DNA from: Triticum aestivum
Taxonomy: Eukaryota; Streptophyta; Magnoliopsida; Poales; Poaceae
Length of the DNA: 64,000 bases
Reading direction: 5' to 3'
NCBI RefSeq assembly: GCF_018294505.1
Contig: NC_057795.1
Span: 521,859,184 to 521,923,183, forward strand
Below, one piece after another: positions 46,054-57,900 of the stretch. Every line of letters starts with the position of its first letter. Position 1 is the first letter of the stretch. The notes beneath the pieces were generated by a model that saw only the letters and a list, made by a program, of their open reading frames with translations, was not told the origin of the DNA and searched no databases. The position numbers were made by a program, and so were the translations under genes.

Positions 46054-47778
46054 TGTTGGGGAACGTAGTAATAATTCAAAATTTTCCTACGTGTCACCAA
46101 GATCAATCTAGGAGATGCTAGCAACAAGAGAGAGAGAGAGAGAGGGAGTGCATCTTCATACCCTTGAAGATCGCTAAGCGGAAGCGTTACAAGAACGCGG
46201 TTGATGGAGTCGTACTCGCGGCGATACAAATCGCGGAAGATCCGATCTAGCGCCGAACGGGCGGTGCCTCCGTGTTCAACACACGTACAGCCCAAGGGCT
46301 TCTCCTCTTTCTTGATCCAGCAAGGGGAGAGGAGAAGTTGAGGAATAGCACCGGCAGCACGACAGTGTGGTGGTGGAGCTTGCGGTTTTTCTGCAGGGCT
46401 TCGCCAAGCTCTATGGAGGAGGAGGAGGTGTTGGGAAGGGAGAGGCTGTGCCTGGGGAAGCGTGCGGCAGCCTTCGAACCCCCACCCCACTATTTATAGG
46501 GGAAGGGGATAGGGGGCGCCCCCCTTAGATCCCATCTACAAGGGGGGGGCGGCGGCCAAGGGGGGACTTGCCCCCCAAGTTTGGTGGGAGGCGTCCCCAC
46601 CCCCTAGGGTTTCCAACCCTAGGCGCCTTGGGCCCTTTGGGGGCACACCAGCCCACTAGGGGGCAGGTTACCACCCTTGTTCATCCCATTAAGTCCCCCA
46701 TGGCAGGTGGCCCCACCTGGTGGACCCCCGGACACCTTTTGGTGGTCCTGGTACAATACCGATAACCCCCGAAACCATTCCGGTGACTGAAATTGGACTT
46801 CCCATATATAAATCTTTACCTTCCGACTATTCCGGAACTCGTCGTGACGTCTGGGATCTCATTACTCTGAACAACCTTTGGCAACCATATACAATTTCCC
46901 ATAACAACTCTAGCATCACTAAACCTTAAGTGTGTAGACCCTACGGGTTCGCGAACCATGCAGACATGACCAAGACATCTCTCCGGCTAATAACCAACAG
47001 CGGGATCTGGATACCCATGTTGGCTCCCACATGTTCCATGATGATCTCATCAGATGAACCACGATGTCGGGGATTCAATCAATACCGTATACAATTCCCT
47101 TTGTCCATCGGTATGTTACTTGCCCGAGATTCGATCATCGGTATCCCAATACCTCGTTCAATCTCGTTACCGGCAAGTCTCTTTACTCGTTCCCTAATGC
47201 ATGATCCCGTGACTAACACCTTAGTCACATTGAGCTCATTATGATGATGCATTACTGAGTGGGCCTAGAGATACCTCTCCGTCATATGGAGTGAAAAATC
47301 CCAGTCTCGATTCGTGCCAACCCAACAGACACTTTTCGAGATACCTGTAGTGCACCTTTATAGCCACCCAGTTACGTTGTGACGTTTGGTATACCCAAAG
47401 CATTCCTACGGTATCCGGGAGTTGCACAATCTCTTGGTCTAAGGAAATGATACTTGACATTCAAAAAGGTCTTAGCAAACGAACTACACGATCTTGTGCT
47501 ATGCTTAGGATTGGGTCTTTTCCATCACATCATTCTCCTAATGATGTGATCCCATTATCAACGACATCCAATGTCCATGGTCAGGAAACCACAACCATCT
47601 ATTGATCAACGAGCTAGTCAACTAGAGACTTACTAGGGACATGTTGTGGTCTATGTATACACACATGTATTATGGTTTCCGGTTAATACAATTATAGCAT
47701 GAACAATAGACAATTATTATGAACAAGGAAATATAATAATAACCATTTTATTATTGCCTCTAGGGCATATTTCCAACA
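46054..47778 (-). repeat. 5' LTR of Copia B (1725 bp)
   Basis: Minus strand starts TGTTGGAAATATGCCC at 47778 and ends CCCCAACA at 46054. A TATA box, CTATAAATAG, is at about 46490-46499 on the minus strand. An (AG)n run is at 46127-46144. It supplies the sequence missing in the N gap of its partner. Confidence 0.9.
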
Positions 47779-48060
47779 ACGACACTAGTCGGTTAGCACT
47801 TAGACCGGAAGATCCTCGGCCATCGACACCTATACCCTCGACCCCTCGCCCCCTCGGTGGTCATGTCGAACACCTTCAGTGTGAGCATGGTGCGGCTGTT
47901 GTCGTATCTTAAGATGCGGACATGCTCGAAAGGTCATCAGTTTGGGCAAACTGCTTCCATCCGTTATTCGTGCACGGATGGAAGCAGTTCGCCCACGCTC
48001 ATGACCTTCAGCTCCGGGACATGCTCATCGTAAGCTAAGACACCAGTCGGTCAGCACTCG
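47779..48060. repeat. CACTA subterminal repeat array, right part
   Basis: Continues the array at 23840-24632 with the same unit, including a fourth palindrome at 47930-48009. Starts with the ACGAC duplication of Copia B. Confidence 0.85.
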
Positions 48061-48800
48061 GACCGGAAGATCCTCGACCATCGACCCCTAGACCCTCGAC
48101 CCCTCGCCCCTCGATCCTCGATGCTCTGCCTCGACCCTCGACCCTCTTCCCTGACCCTCGTCCCACTGCCCCGATCCTCGACCCTCTGCCCCGACCCTCG
48201 ACCCCTTGGCGACCGGTGGTCCTCAACCCGATTCCGTCAGCGCTGATGCACCCCTAACATCAACCCGGTTCCGTCGGCGTCGACAGACCGCTAACCACCT
48301 TCTTCTTTCGCATCTTCTTCTTCTTCTTCATTTTCTTCTTCTTCTTATTATTTTTCTTCTTATTCTTCTTCTTGCTCCTCCTCATCTTCTTCTTTTTTTT
48401 CATCTTTCTTCTTTCCTATGAACTAAAACTAAACTAAACTAAATATAAACCTAAACCTCAAAAATAGAAGAAAAAAACCTAAACTAAACTTAAACTAAAC
48501 CTAAAATACACTAACTACACTAACTAAACCTAAAAACAGAAGAAAAAAACCTAAACTCCTCCTCTTCTTCTTCGTCTTCTTCTTCTTCTTCTTCTTCTCC
48601 TCCTCCTCCACCTCCTCCTCCTCTTCTTCTTCTTCTTCTTCTTATTCTTCTTCTTCTTCTTCCTTTTCTTCTAATTATTCTTATTGTCCACTTTTTTCAA
48701 AACTAAACCTAAACCTAAAACTAAACTAAACCTAAACCTAAAACTAAAACTAAAACTAAATGTAAACTAAACATAAACCTAAATCTAAAAAAAGAAAAAA
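48061..48800. repeat. Low-complexity DNA of the CACTA element
   Basis: First a run of CGACCCTCGACC-like repeats (48080-48210), then TTC/TTCTTC runs (48298-48415 and 48555-48675) alternating with AAACTAAACC-like runs (48420-48545 and 48700-48790). All open frames here are by-products of three-base repeats. Confidence 0.85.
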
Positions 48801-49150
48801 AGAAAAAAGAAGAAGAGCTAGAGCTCACCTTCGGAAGTGGGGCAGCCTGTGGAAGAGGTGGCTAGTGGAGGAGGGGCGGGGCTGCCTGGGGCAGGGCCCG
48901 GGGGCACCGGGCGGCGGTGGCGACGAGGCCACAGGGCTTCGAGGGGTGGGCGGGGCGCAGCGGTGCTGAGCCGGCAGGGCGGCAAGGGCGACGGGGTTGC
49001 GGTGGCGTCGAGGCGGTGACCTGGTGGGGCGGCGAGATGGTGGGGCGACGGGGCGGCGGCGGGTGGTGGGGGCGGCAGCACGCGTGTGGTTTTCTTAGGG
49101 GAGGAGAGGGAGAGAAACAGAGAGGGGCGGGTTGGGTGGGGCGCCACCGC
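48801..49150 (-). other. GC-rich leader region of the CACTA element
   Basis: G-rich on the plus strand, so C- and CT-rich on the minus strand, the strand of the CACTA gene. A Pro/Ala-rich minus frame (49147-48818) is open but low-complexity. It may be the first exon or leader of the CACTA gene. No recognisable domain. Confidence 0.4.
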
Positions 49151-49459
49151 TAGTTAAGTCAAATATTTTTCGTCTGTCCCACCTTTGTCGTTTGCCTTTT
49201 TGCTCTTTGTCACCCGCTAGCAGACGGCAAAGAGGGGGGCCATTAGGTTTTTTTGTAAGTAGCTCGTTATGTGGGGCCCACCTCCCTCTTTGTCATCAAC
49301 TAGCGGACGGCAAAAATATGGCTGATGGCAAATAGGGTCTTTTCTGTCAGCCATTTCTTGTCGTCTATTTTTTGGAAGCTAATGGCAAAGAGCTCCTTTG
49401 TCGTCCGCTAGCAGATGGCAAAGAAGTGGCTGATGGAAAATTCTCTATTTCCATTGGTG
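49151..49459 (-). repeat. CACTA 5' subterminal repeats and terminal end
   Basis: Several direct and inverted copies of a ~20-base motif (GCTAGCAGACGGCAAAG, ACTAGCGGACGGCAAA, GCTAGCAGATGGCAAAG) typical of wheat CACTA ends. The terminus, minus strand CACCAATGGAAATAG at 49459, resembles the family end CACTA plus A-rich sequence, with one change. The left partner is not seen, so the end is inferred. Confidence 0.65.
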
Positions 49460-49466
49460 AAAGCCC

Positions 49467-49612
49467 CCCCCCTATTTGTCTCTGATTTGCGGGAGAAAGT
49501 GCGTCTAGACCGCCATGCGGACCGATATAGGCCCGCGTTGGATGGCAAAACGCGTCTGGACCGCGCGGTCGGGACGGTTGCGGTTGTTTCAGGGTCGTCG
49601 TTGGAGATGCCC
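49467..49612 (+). mobile_element. Right-end fragment of a PIF/Harbinger-like element
   Basis: Ends GTTGGAGATGCCC then TAA. The stretch TTTGCGGGAGAAAGTGCGTC and ACGGTTG corresponds to the right arm of the element at 50629-60646 (about 60520-60646). Its left end is absent, probably because the CACTA element is inserted in it. Confidence 0.6.
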
Positions 49613-49617
49613 TAAAG

Positions 49618-49855
49618 CCTCATATGATGAAGGCCTATGGCAGAATTGAGTGGGCTTACTTGCAGGCAAATATGCAAAAAATGGGTTTTGCAAATCAGTA
49701 GGTCTCAATTGTCATGGACATTGTAAGCTTGGTTTCTTTCCCGATGATGTTCAATGGAAACTAAAAATATAAACCCTCAAGAGGTATCCGCCAAGGAGAA
49801 CCTCTTTCACCCTATCTCTTTCTTATTGGCAGCAGGGGCTTTCATGGCTCGATAA
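49618..49855 (+). pseudogene. LINE reverse transcriptase fragment, part 1
   Basis: The frame from ATG 49624 reads MMKAYGRIEWAYLQ, then MQKMGFANQ and RGIRQGEPLSPYLF, the classic L1-type plant RT core (motifs around the F/Y-DxVEW and RQGDPLSP regions). Two in-frame stops occur. It breaks off near 49855 after LIGSRGF. Confidence 0.75.
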
Positions 49856-50094
49856 AGCTAATATATATAGGTTGTCTTAGCACCGGACCAACTAATAGTT
49901 CATGTCTCTATACAGCGCGATACGTCTTAAGAACCAAAATAGCGGACACGCTATTTATTGTGCATTAACAATACCGTTTAGATTCTTAAAATATTTAAAA
50001 ACATGTTCACATATTTCAAATGAGGTACACGAACATGCAAAAAAAAGTTCGCATATTCACAAAAAAGTTCATGAATCAGTCATCACAACTCAGT
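49856..50094. other. Insert splitting the LINE fragment
   Basis: AT-rich 240 bases with repeated phrases such as AAAAAAAGTTCGCATATTCAC and AAAAAAGTTCATGAA. It separates two halves of one LINE frame, so it is either a small insertion or replaces the missing YADD-upstream part. Unclassified. Confidence 0.4.
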
Positions 50095-50290
50095 AGCATC
50101 ACAATGGCTCAGATGGCATCGTCGTTGGATCACTTACATTTTATAAATGATAGCATGTTGTCTTTTAAAGTAAGTAAAGAAGGTGCTGAAGCAATATCAC
50201 ACTTGTTGTATATTACTATGATGCTTCAGGTGAGAGAATCAATAAAGATAAATCTTTAGTTTTCTATAGTAAAGGATGCCCTCAGAGTAT
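50095..50290 (+). pseudogene. LINE reverse transcriptase fragment, part 2
   Basis: Reads SSLDHLHFINDSMLSFKVSKEGAE, matching the LINE catalytic region where HLLFADDSLLF is usual; the ADD motif is mutated to IND. It then continues to about 50290 with KINL and a stop. Same strand and order as part 1. Confidence 0.65.
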
Positions 50291-50628
50291 CAGAGAATAG
50301 GTGACGGGTAGCCTCGGTGTCAAAAATGGCTCCAAATGCTTGGGCTCGACCTTAGTTTTTGGTAGGCCGGGGGTGTCGGAGTTCTACGTGGCAGGTGTCT
50401 GGACTCCCACAAAGCATCCCCTAATTTCGTTCCAGTTTGCAGAAAAACAAAAGTCTAGACTGGTCCACGGACTGATTAGGGACACCATTAGATGGCTTGC
50501 AGGATCTGAATCGCTTGATCCGAAAGGATGCGAGAGGTTTGAGGGTCTGTGTTGAAGATGCAAATCTTACAAGAAAATGTGATACTAATACGGTTCTCTC
50601 TTGTACTATTGAAGTTTACTTTACCTTA
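50291..50628. other. Unassigned sequence
   Basis: About 340 bases with two short open frames but no recognised domain, repeat or RNA. Possibly more of the LINE 3' part. Confidence 0.4.
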
Positions 50629-51041
50629 GGGCATCTCCAACAGCAACCCGCAAATTTCCTCCCGCATCCGTTCACGGACAGGGGGGACCAGTCCGCGGAC
50701 ATGGATGTGGGAGGTCAACATCCAATGCTAGCTGCATACATTCAAACTCTTTTTTAACAAACCAGATGAAATTCATGCAAACACGGCTGGATTTCGTAAA
50801 CATGATGGATTTCATGCAAACACTGCGGACTTAACTACATTTAGAACAAAAAAAGGACCCACCCCTAAACCTATCATATGGCGGCGGCGCCCGGCATCCA
50901 AGCCCGTGTCGTCCTCCTTCGGCTATTTCCATGAGCATCGGCGATAAGACCAATAGTGAAGGTGCAATCTCCGGTGAGGAAGAGTAGAACACGGGAAACG
51001 GACCGGCCCACATGGGACACCAGGCCGCCGCCTCCTGTGGC

Positions 51042-51707
51042 CTACTCATCCTCGGAGGAGTCTGCGCCTTGTTTGTCACTGGTGGACGTGAGGTCCACGA
51101 GGGAAATGGTGGCGCCTTGGTTGTCGTCGTCCCACCGGGCCGACTGATGGTTCATCGGCGGCACGTAGGAGGCGCAGTTGGTGATGTTCTCCTCCACGGT
51201 CGCCTGCAGTTGCGCCTCCGCAGCTGCCGCTTCCTAGCGAGCGGCGGCTTGAGCGCGGACGGCATCATAGGTGGCACACTGCTCCGTGACAAAATTTGGG
51301 TTCTCCACGGCGTCCTCGCTCGCGCACTCGCTGTAGATATGGCCTTCCACCAGCCGATGTTACTCCAGGAGGAACATGTTGTACCGTTGTTCCTCTTGCG
51401 CCTACTGGAATGCCGACAAAGGCGCCCGTGCAGGCTACACCTCCGCCATGGTGGTGTCGAACAGCGCCCGCCCCTGCTTCATGGTGAAGTTGGTGTCCAC
51501 AGGAGGCGCGGGAGCCAGGGCGAAGTCGCTGGACCCAGTCTCCATAATGGTGTCATCTTTGTCGTCAAAGACCTTGGGTGAGCTGGACGGCAAGCCAGCC
51601 TCGATCCTCCTAGCACAGCGGCTATGCCAGGCGGCGGCAAGGGCGGCTAACGCGTGCTTCATCTCCGGCGACAAACTACCCCATGGTGTTTTCCCGCTAG
51701 CGGTCAT
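51042..51707 (-). pseudogene. Small non-transposase gene in the Harbinger-like element
   Basis: ATG at 51707-51705, one frame to TAG at 51044-51042, 222 codons with four internal stops (first at 51435-51437; TAG, TAG, TAA, TAG), all at likely Gln codons. The protein is acidic and Ala-rich: SLSPEMKHALAALAAAWH at the start, a Glu/Ala/Gln-rich helical middle (AAAAEAQLQATVEENI) and an acidic tail ISLVDLTSTSD with GADSSEDE. I recognise no domain; it lacks DDE and Myb patterns. Candidates are a captured host gene or an accessory protein of a non-autonomous family. Confidence 0.5.
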
Positions 51708-51780
51708 GGCGGATGCAGTGCAAGGGAGGAGGGTGTGGAGGGGCTTGTGTTATAGTGTGGAGTTAGTCGGGTGTGGCCAC

Positions 51781-51790
51781 CTTTATATAG
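51781..51790 (-). promoter_or_regulatory. TATA box of the small gene
   Basis: Minus strand CTATATAAAGG, 74 bases upstream of the ATG at 51707. The sequence between is a short C-rich leader. A good match to a plant core promoter. Confidence 0.6.
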
Positions 51791-51890
51791 CGGATTCCGG
51801 TGAGGCGAGGCATTCGGTTGCGTCAATGCACGGCGCCAGAGTGGGTTTTCTCAATCGGCGAGCCTGCTTAATGCTGGCAGATGGACGGAC

Positions 51891-53652
51891 TGTTGGAAAT
51901 ATGCCCTAGAGGCAATAATAAAATGGTTATTATTGTGTTTCCTTGTTCATGATAATTGTCTATTGTTCATGCTATAATTGTATTAACTGGAAACCGTAAT
52001 ACATGTTAAAACATAGACCACAACATGTCCCTAGTGAGCCTCTAGTTGACTAGCTCGTTGATCAATAGATGGTTATGGTTTCCTGACCATGGACATTAGA
52101 TGCCATTGATGACGGGATCACATCATTAGGAGAATGATGTGATGGACAAGACCCAATTCTAAGCATAGCACAAGATCGTGTAGTTCGTTTGCTAAAGCTT
52201 TTCTAATGTCAAGTATCATTTCCTTAGACCATGAGATTGTGCAACTCCCAGATACCGTAGGAATGCTTTGGGTGTGCCAAACGTCACAACGTAACTAGGT
52301 GGCTATAAAGGTACACTACGGGTATCTCCGAAAGTGTCTGTTGGGTTGGCACGAATCGAGACTGGGATTTGTCACTCCGTATGATGGAGAGGTATCTCTG
52401 GGCCCACTCGGTAATGCATCATCATAATGAGCTCAATGTGACTAAGTAGTTAGTCACGGGATCATGCATTATGGAACGAGTAAAGTGACTTGCCGGTAAC
52501 GAGATTGAACGAGGTATTGGGATACCGACAATCGAATCTCAGGCAAGTAACATACCGATTGACAAACGGAATTGCATACGGGATTGCTTGAATCCTTGAC
52601 ATCGTGGTTCATCCGATGAGATCATCATGGAACATGTGGGAGCCAACATGGGTATCCAGATCCCGTTGTTGGTTATTGACCGGAGAACGTCTCGGGCATG
52701 TCTGCTTGGTTCCCGATCCCGTAGGGTCTACACACTTAAGGTTCGGTGATGCTAGAGTTGTTATGGGAAATAGTATGTGGTTACCGAAGGTTGTTTTTGA
52801 GTCCCGGATGAGATCCCGAACATGACGAGGAGCTCTGGAATGGTCCGGAGGTGAAGATCGGTATATTGGATGAAGGGTATTGGAGTCCGGAATTGTTCTG
52901 GGGGGACCAGGTGATGACCAGCGTGTCCGAAAGGGGTTTCGGAGGCCCCGGCAAGCGTTGGGGGGCCTTATGGGCCAAGGGGAGAGGGCACATCAGCCCA
53001 CTAAGGGGTTGAGAGCCCCTCCCACCCCATCTCACGTAACCAGGAGAGGTGGGGGCACCACCCCTAGGGCAGCCGCCCCTCCCGGCTTGGGGGGCAAGTT
53101 TCCTAGGGGGTGGGGGCGCCCAAACCCATCTAGGGTTTCCCCTGTGGCCGCCGCCCCTCCCCTAGGGAACCCTAGGGCGCCTCCCCCTCCTCCCTTCCCC
53201 CTATATATAGTGAGGGAGAGAGAGGGCAGCCGCACCCTTCCCCTAGCGCAGCCCCTCCCTCCTCCAACACCTCCTCCTCCTCCGTAGTGCTTGGCGAAGC
53301 CCTGCCGGAGAACCACGAGCTCCATCACCACCATGCCGTCGTGCTATCGGAGTTTTCCCTCAACTTCTCCTCTCCCCTTGCTGGATCAAGAAGGAGGAGA
53401 CGTCCCCGGGCTGTACGTGCGTTGAACGCGGAGGCACCGTTGTTCGGTGCTTAAATCGTATTCGGCCGCGATCTGAATCGCTTCGTGAACGACTCCACCG
53501 ACCGCGTTCTTGTAACGCTTCCGCTTAGCGATCTTCAAGGGTATGAAGATGCACTCCCTCTCTCTCTCTCTCTCTCTCTCGTTGCTAGTCTCTCCATAGA
53601 TTGATCTTGGTGATGCGTAGAAAATTTTGAATTTCTGCTACATTCCCCAACA
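51891..53652 (+). repeat. 5' LTR of Copia C (1762 bp)
   Basis: Starts TGTTGGAAATATGCCC and ends CCCCAACA. TATA box CTATATATAG at 53201-53210. A (TC)n run is at 53557-53581. Contains ~290 bases (53249-53541) that are missing from the 3' LTR. Confidence 0.93.
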
Positions 53653-53653
53653 G

Positions 53654-53667
53654 TGGCATCATGAGCC
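53654..53667 (+). other. Primer binding site of Copia C
   Basis: TGGCATCATGAGCC follows the LTR end after one base. It is a variant of the tRNA-Met complement TGGTATCAGAGCC. Confidence 0.7.
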
Positions 53668-54959
53668 AGGTCTATTGCGTAGATTCTATGCACGAGTAGA
53701 ACACAAGTTGTTGTGGGCATTTATTTTGTTCAATATGCTTAGCGTTACTAGTCCTATCTTGTTTCGACGGTATTGTGGGATGAAGCGGCCCGGACCGACC
53801 TTACACGTATATTTACGTGAGACAGGTTCCACCAACTGACATGCACTTGTTGCATAAGGTGGCTAGCGGGTGCCAGTCTCTCCCACTTTAGTCGGATCGG
53901 ATTCGATGAAAAGGGTCCTTATGAAGGGTAAATAGCAATTGGCATATCATGTTGTGGCTTTTGCGCAGGTAAGAAACGTTCTTGCTAGAAACCCATAGCA
54001 GCCACGTAAAACATGTAAACAACAATTAGAGGACGTCTAACTTGTTTTTGCAGGGTATGCTATGTGATGTAATATGGCCAAAAGAATGTGATGAATGATA
54101 TGTGATGTATGAGATTGATCATGTTCTTGTAATAGGAATCACGACTTGCATGTCGATGAGTATGACAACCGGCAGCAGCCATAGGAGTTGTCTTAATTTA
54201 TTGTATGACCTGCGTGTCATTGAACAACGCCATGTAATTACTTTACTTTATTGCTAACCGTTAGCCATAGTAGTAGAAGTAATAGTTGGCGAGACAACTT
54301 CATGGAGACACGATGATGGAGATCATGATGATGGAGATCATGGTGTCATGCCGGTGACGAAGGGGATCATGCCGCGCCTCAAAGATGGAGATCAAAGGCG
54401 CAAGATGATGATGGCCATATCATGTCACTTTATGATTTGCATGTGATGTTTGTCATGGTTACATCTTATTTGCTTAGAACGACGGTAGCATAAATAAGAT
54501 GATCCCTCACAAAAATTTCAAGAACGTGTTCCCCCTAACTGTGCACCGTTGCGAAAGTTCGTTGTTTCGAAGCACCACGTGATGATTGGGTGCGATAGAT
54601 TCTAACGTTCACATACAACGGGTGTAAGCTAGATTTACACACGTGAAACACTTAGGTTGACTTGACGAGCCTAGCATGTACAGACATGGCCTCGGAACAC
54701 AAGAGACCGAAATGTCAAACATGAGTCATATAGTAGATACGATCAACATGAAGATGTTCACCGATGATGACTAGTCCGTCTCACGTGATGATCGGACACG
54801 GCCTAGTTGACTCGGATCATGTATCACTTAGATGACTAGAGGGATGTCTATTTGAGTGGGAGTTCAGCAAATAATGATTAGATGAACTTAATTATCATGA
54901 ACATAGTCAAAAGGTCTTTGCAAATTATGTCGTAAGCTCGCGCTTTAGTTCTACTGTTT
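53668..54959 (+). other. 5' leader of Copia C
   Basis: 1.3 kb of non-coding sequence between primer site and gag, similar to the leader of Copia B on the other strand. It contains repeated GATGATGGAGATCATG phrases near 54310-54345. No gene. Confidence 0.75.
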
Positions 54960-57900
54960 AGATATGTTCCTAGAGAAAATATAGTTGAAAGTTGATAGTA
55001 GTAATTATGTGGACTGGGTCCGTAAACTAAGGATTGTCCTCATTGCTGCGCAAAAGGCTTATGTCCTTAATGCACCGCTCGGTGTGCTGAGCCTCAAACG
55101 TCGTTTGTGGATGTTGCGAACATCTGACATACACGTTTTGATGACTATGTGATAGTTCAGTAATGTTAAACGGTTTAGAATTGTGGCGCGAAGATGTTTT
55201 TGAAACGTCGCGGAACATATGGGATGTTCCAAGGGCTGAAATTGGGATTTCAGGCTAGTGCCCACGTCAAGAGGTATGAGACCTCTGATGAGTTTCTTAG
55301 CCTACAAACTAAGGGAGAAAATCTCAATCATTGAGCTTGTACTTAGATTGTCTGGGTACAACAATCACTTGAATCGAGTGGGAGTTAATCTTCCAGATGA
55401 GATAGTGATGCTTCTCCAAAGTCATTGCCACCAAGCTACTAGAGCTTTGTGATGAACTATAACATATCATGGATAGATATGATGATCCTTGAAATATTCG
55501 CGATGTTTGACACCGCGAAGGAGCATCAATTGTTGATGGTTAGTGAGACCACTAGTCTCAAGAAGGGCAAGGGCAAGAAGGGATACTTCATGATATGGCA
55601 AATCAGTTGCTGCTCTAGTGAAAGAAACCCAAGGTTGAACCCAAACCCGAGACTAAGTGCTTCTGTAATGAGGGGAATGGTCACTGAAGCAGAACTACCC
55701 TAGATACTTGGTAGATGAGAAGGCTGGCAAGGTCGACAGAAGTATATTGGATATACATTATATTTATGTGTACTTTACTAGTACTCCTAGTAGCACCATG
55801 GTAATAGATACCAGTTCAGTTGCTAAGTGTTAGGAACTTGAAATAAAAGGCTATGGAATAAACGGAGACTAGCTAAAGGTGAGATGATGATATGTGTTGG
55901 AAGTGTTTCCAAGCTTGATGTGATCAAGCATCGCATACTCCCTCTACCATCGAGATTGGTGTTAAACCTAAATAATTGTTATTTGGTGTTTGCGTTGAGC
56001 ATAGACATGATTGGATTATGTCTATCGCAATACGATTATTCATTTAAGGAGAATAATGGTTACTCTGTTTATTTGAATAATAGCTTCAATGGTCTTGCAC
56101 CTAAAATGAATGGTTTATTGAATCTCGATCGTAGTGATACACATGTTCATGCCAAAAGATATAAGATAGTAATGATAATACCACATACTTGTGGCACTGC
56201 CATTTGAGTCGTATTGGTATAAAACGCATGAAGAAGCTCCATGTTGATGGATCTTTGGACTCACTCGTTCTGAAAAGATTGAGACATGCGAACTATGTCT
56301 ATTGGTATATACGCATGAAGAAACTCCATGCAGATGGATCATTTGGACTCACTTGATTTTGAATCACTTGAGTCATGCAAATCATACCACATGGGCAAGA
56401 TGACTGAAAGGCCTCGTTTTCAGTGAAATTGAACAAGAAAGCAACTTGTTGGAAGTAATACATTTTGATGTGTGCAGTTCAATGAGTGATGAGGAACGCA
56501 GTGGATGTCGTTATGTTCTTACTTCACAGATGATTTGAGTAGATGCTGAGTATATTTACTTGATGAAACACAAGTCTGAATTATTGAAAGGTTCAAGTAA
56601 TTTCAGAGTGAAGTTGAAGATCATCGTGACAAGAGGATAAAATGTCTATGATATGATCATAGAGATGAATATCTGAGTTATGAGTTTGGTATACAATTAA
56701 GACATTGTGGAAATTGTTTCACAACTAATACCTCCTGGAACACCATAGTGTGATGGTGTGTCCGAACATCATAGATGCACCCTATTGGATATGGGGCATA
56801 CCATGATGTCTCTTATCGAATTACCACTATCATTTATGGGTTAGGCATTAGAGACAACCGCATTCACTTCAAATAGGGCACCACGTAATTCTGTTGAGAT
56901 GACAATGTATGAACTATGGTTTAGAGAAACGCTGTTGTTTCTTGGAAGTTTGGGGTTGCGTCGCTTATGTGAAAAAAGTTTCATCCTGATAAGCTCGAAC
57001 CCAAAGCGGATAAATACATCTTCATAGGACACCCAAAACAGTTGGGTATACCTCCTAATTCAGATCCGGAAGCAAAAGTAATTGTTTCTAGAAATGGGTC
57101 CTTTCTAGAGAAAAAGTTTCTCTCAAAAGAATTGAGTGGGAGGATGGTGGAGACTTGATGAGGTTATTGAACCATCACTTCAACCAGTGTGTAGCAGGGC
57201 ACAGGAAGTTGTTCCTGTGGCACCTACACCAATTGAAGTGGAAGTTGATGATAGTGATCATGAAACTTCAGATCAAGTCACTACCAAACCTCGTAGGACG
57301 ACAAGGACGCGTACTGCTTCAGAGTGGTACGGCAATCCTGTCTTGGAGGTCATGTTGCTAGAAAACAATGAACCTACGAGCTATGGAGAAGCGATGGTGG
57401 GACTGGATTCTGACAAATGGCTCGAGGCCATAAAATCCAAGAGAGGATCCATGTATGAAAACAAAGTGTAGACTTTGGAAGAAATACTTGATGGTCGTAA
57501 GGCTGTTGGGTACAGATGGATTTTATAAGGAAGACGGACAATGATGGTAAGTATCACCATTAAGAAAGCTCGACTTGTCGTTAAGATGTTTTCCGACAAG
57601 TTCAAGGAGTTGACTACGATGAGACTTTCTCACTCGTAGCGATGCTAAGAGTCTGTTGGAATTATATTAGCAATTACTACATGATTTATGAAATCTTGCA
57701 GATAGGATGTCAAAACATTGTTTCCTCGACGATATTCTTGAGGAAAGGTTGTATTTGATACAACCAGAAGGTTTTGTCAATCCTGAAAGATGCTAACAAG
57801 TACGCAAAGCTCCAGCAATCCTTCTAAGGACTGGAGTAAGCATCTCGGAGTTGGAATATACGCTTTGATGAGATGATCAAAGATTTTGGGTTTATACAAT

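Larger units (their letters stand above)
24633..47778 (-). mobile_element. Copia element B (BARE/WIS/Angela group), complete with both LTRs
   Basis: Reversed element with LTRs at 24633-26488 (3') and 46054-47778 (5'). Flanking 5-mers are ACGTC (24628-24632) and ACGAC (47779-47783); the intact CACTA unit elsewhere reads GCTACGACACCAG, so the left copy has one change. The CACTA repeat spacing is also kept across the site (~264). The internal region is split by the chromovirus at 27185-41476 with a perfect CTATG duplication. Net length without the inner element is about 8.85 kb, normal for this group. Confidence 0.93.
20091..49459 (-). mobile_element. CACTA transposon, left end missing, interrupted by Copia B
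   Basis: The two parts are 20091-24632 and 47779-49459. Seen: a 30-bp tandem array (20370-21260), a multi-exon minus-strand gene of the Ptta/En/Spm type, long subterminal palindromic repeats that continue across the Copia insertion, low-complexity DNA, a GC-rich leader, then subterminal repeats of the GCTAGCAGACGGCAAAGA type and an end that reads CACCAATGGAAATAGAG on the minus strand, close to the CACTA-type terminal repeat. The gene points away from this right end, so it is the 5' end of the element. The other terminus is not in the window. Confidence 0.78.

Noticed and set aside
48206..48421. Leu/Ser-rich open frame resembling a membrane segment
   Set aside because: Generated by TTC/CTT trinucleotide runs.
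48818..49153. Pro/Ala-rich and Gly/Arg-rich frames on both strands
   Set aside because: GC-rich leader of the CACTA element; both strands open; kept only as a possible leader exon.
50301..50757. Two short plus frames between the LINE fragment and the Harbinger-like element
   Set aside because: No recognisable motif; the second crosses the element end, so neither is a conserved gene.
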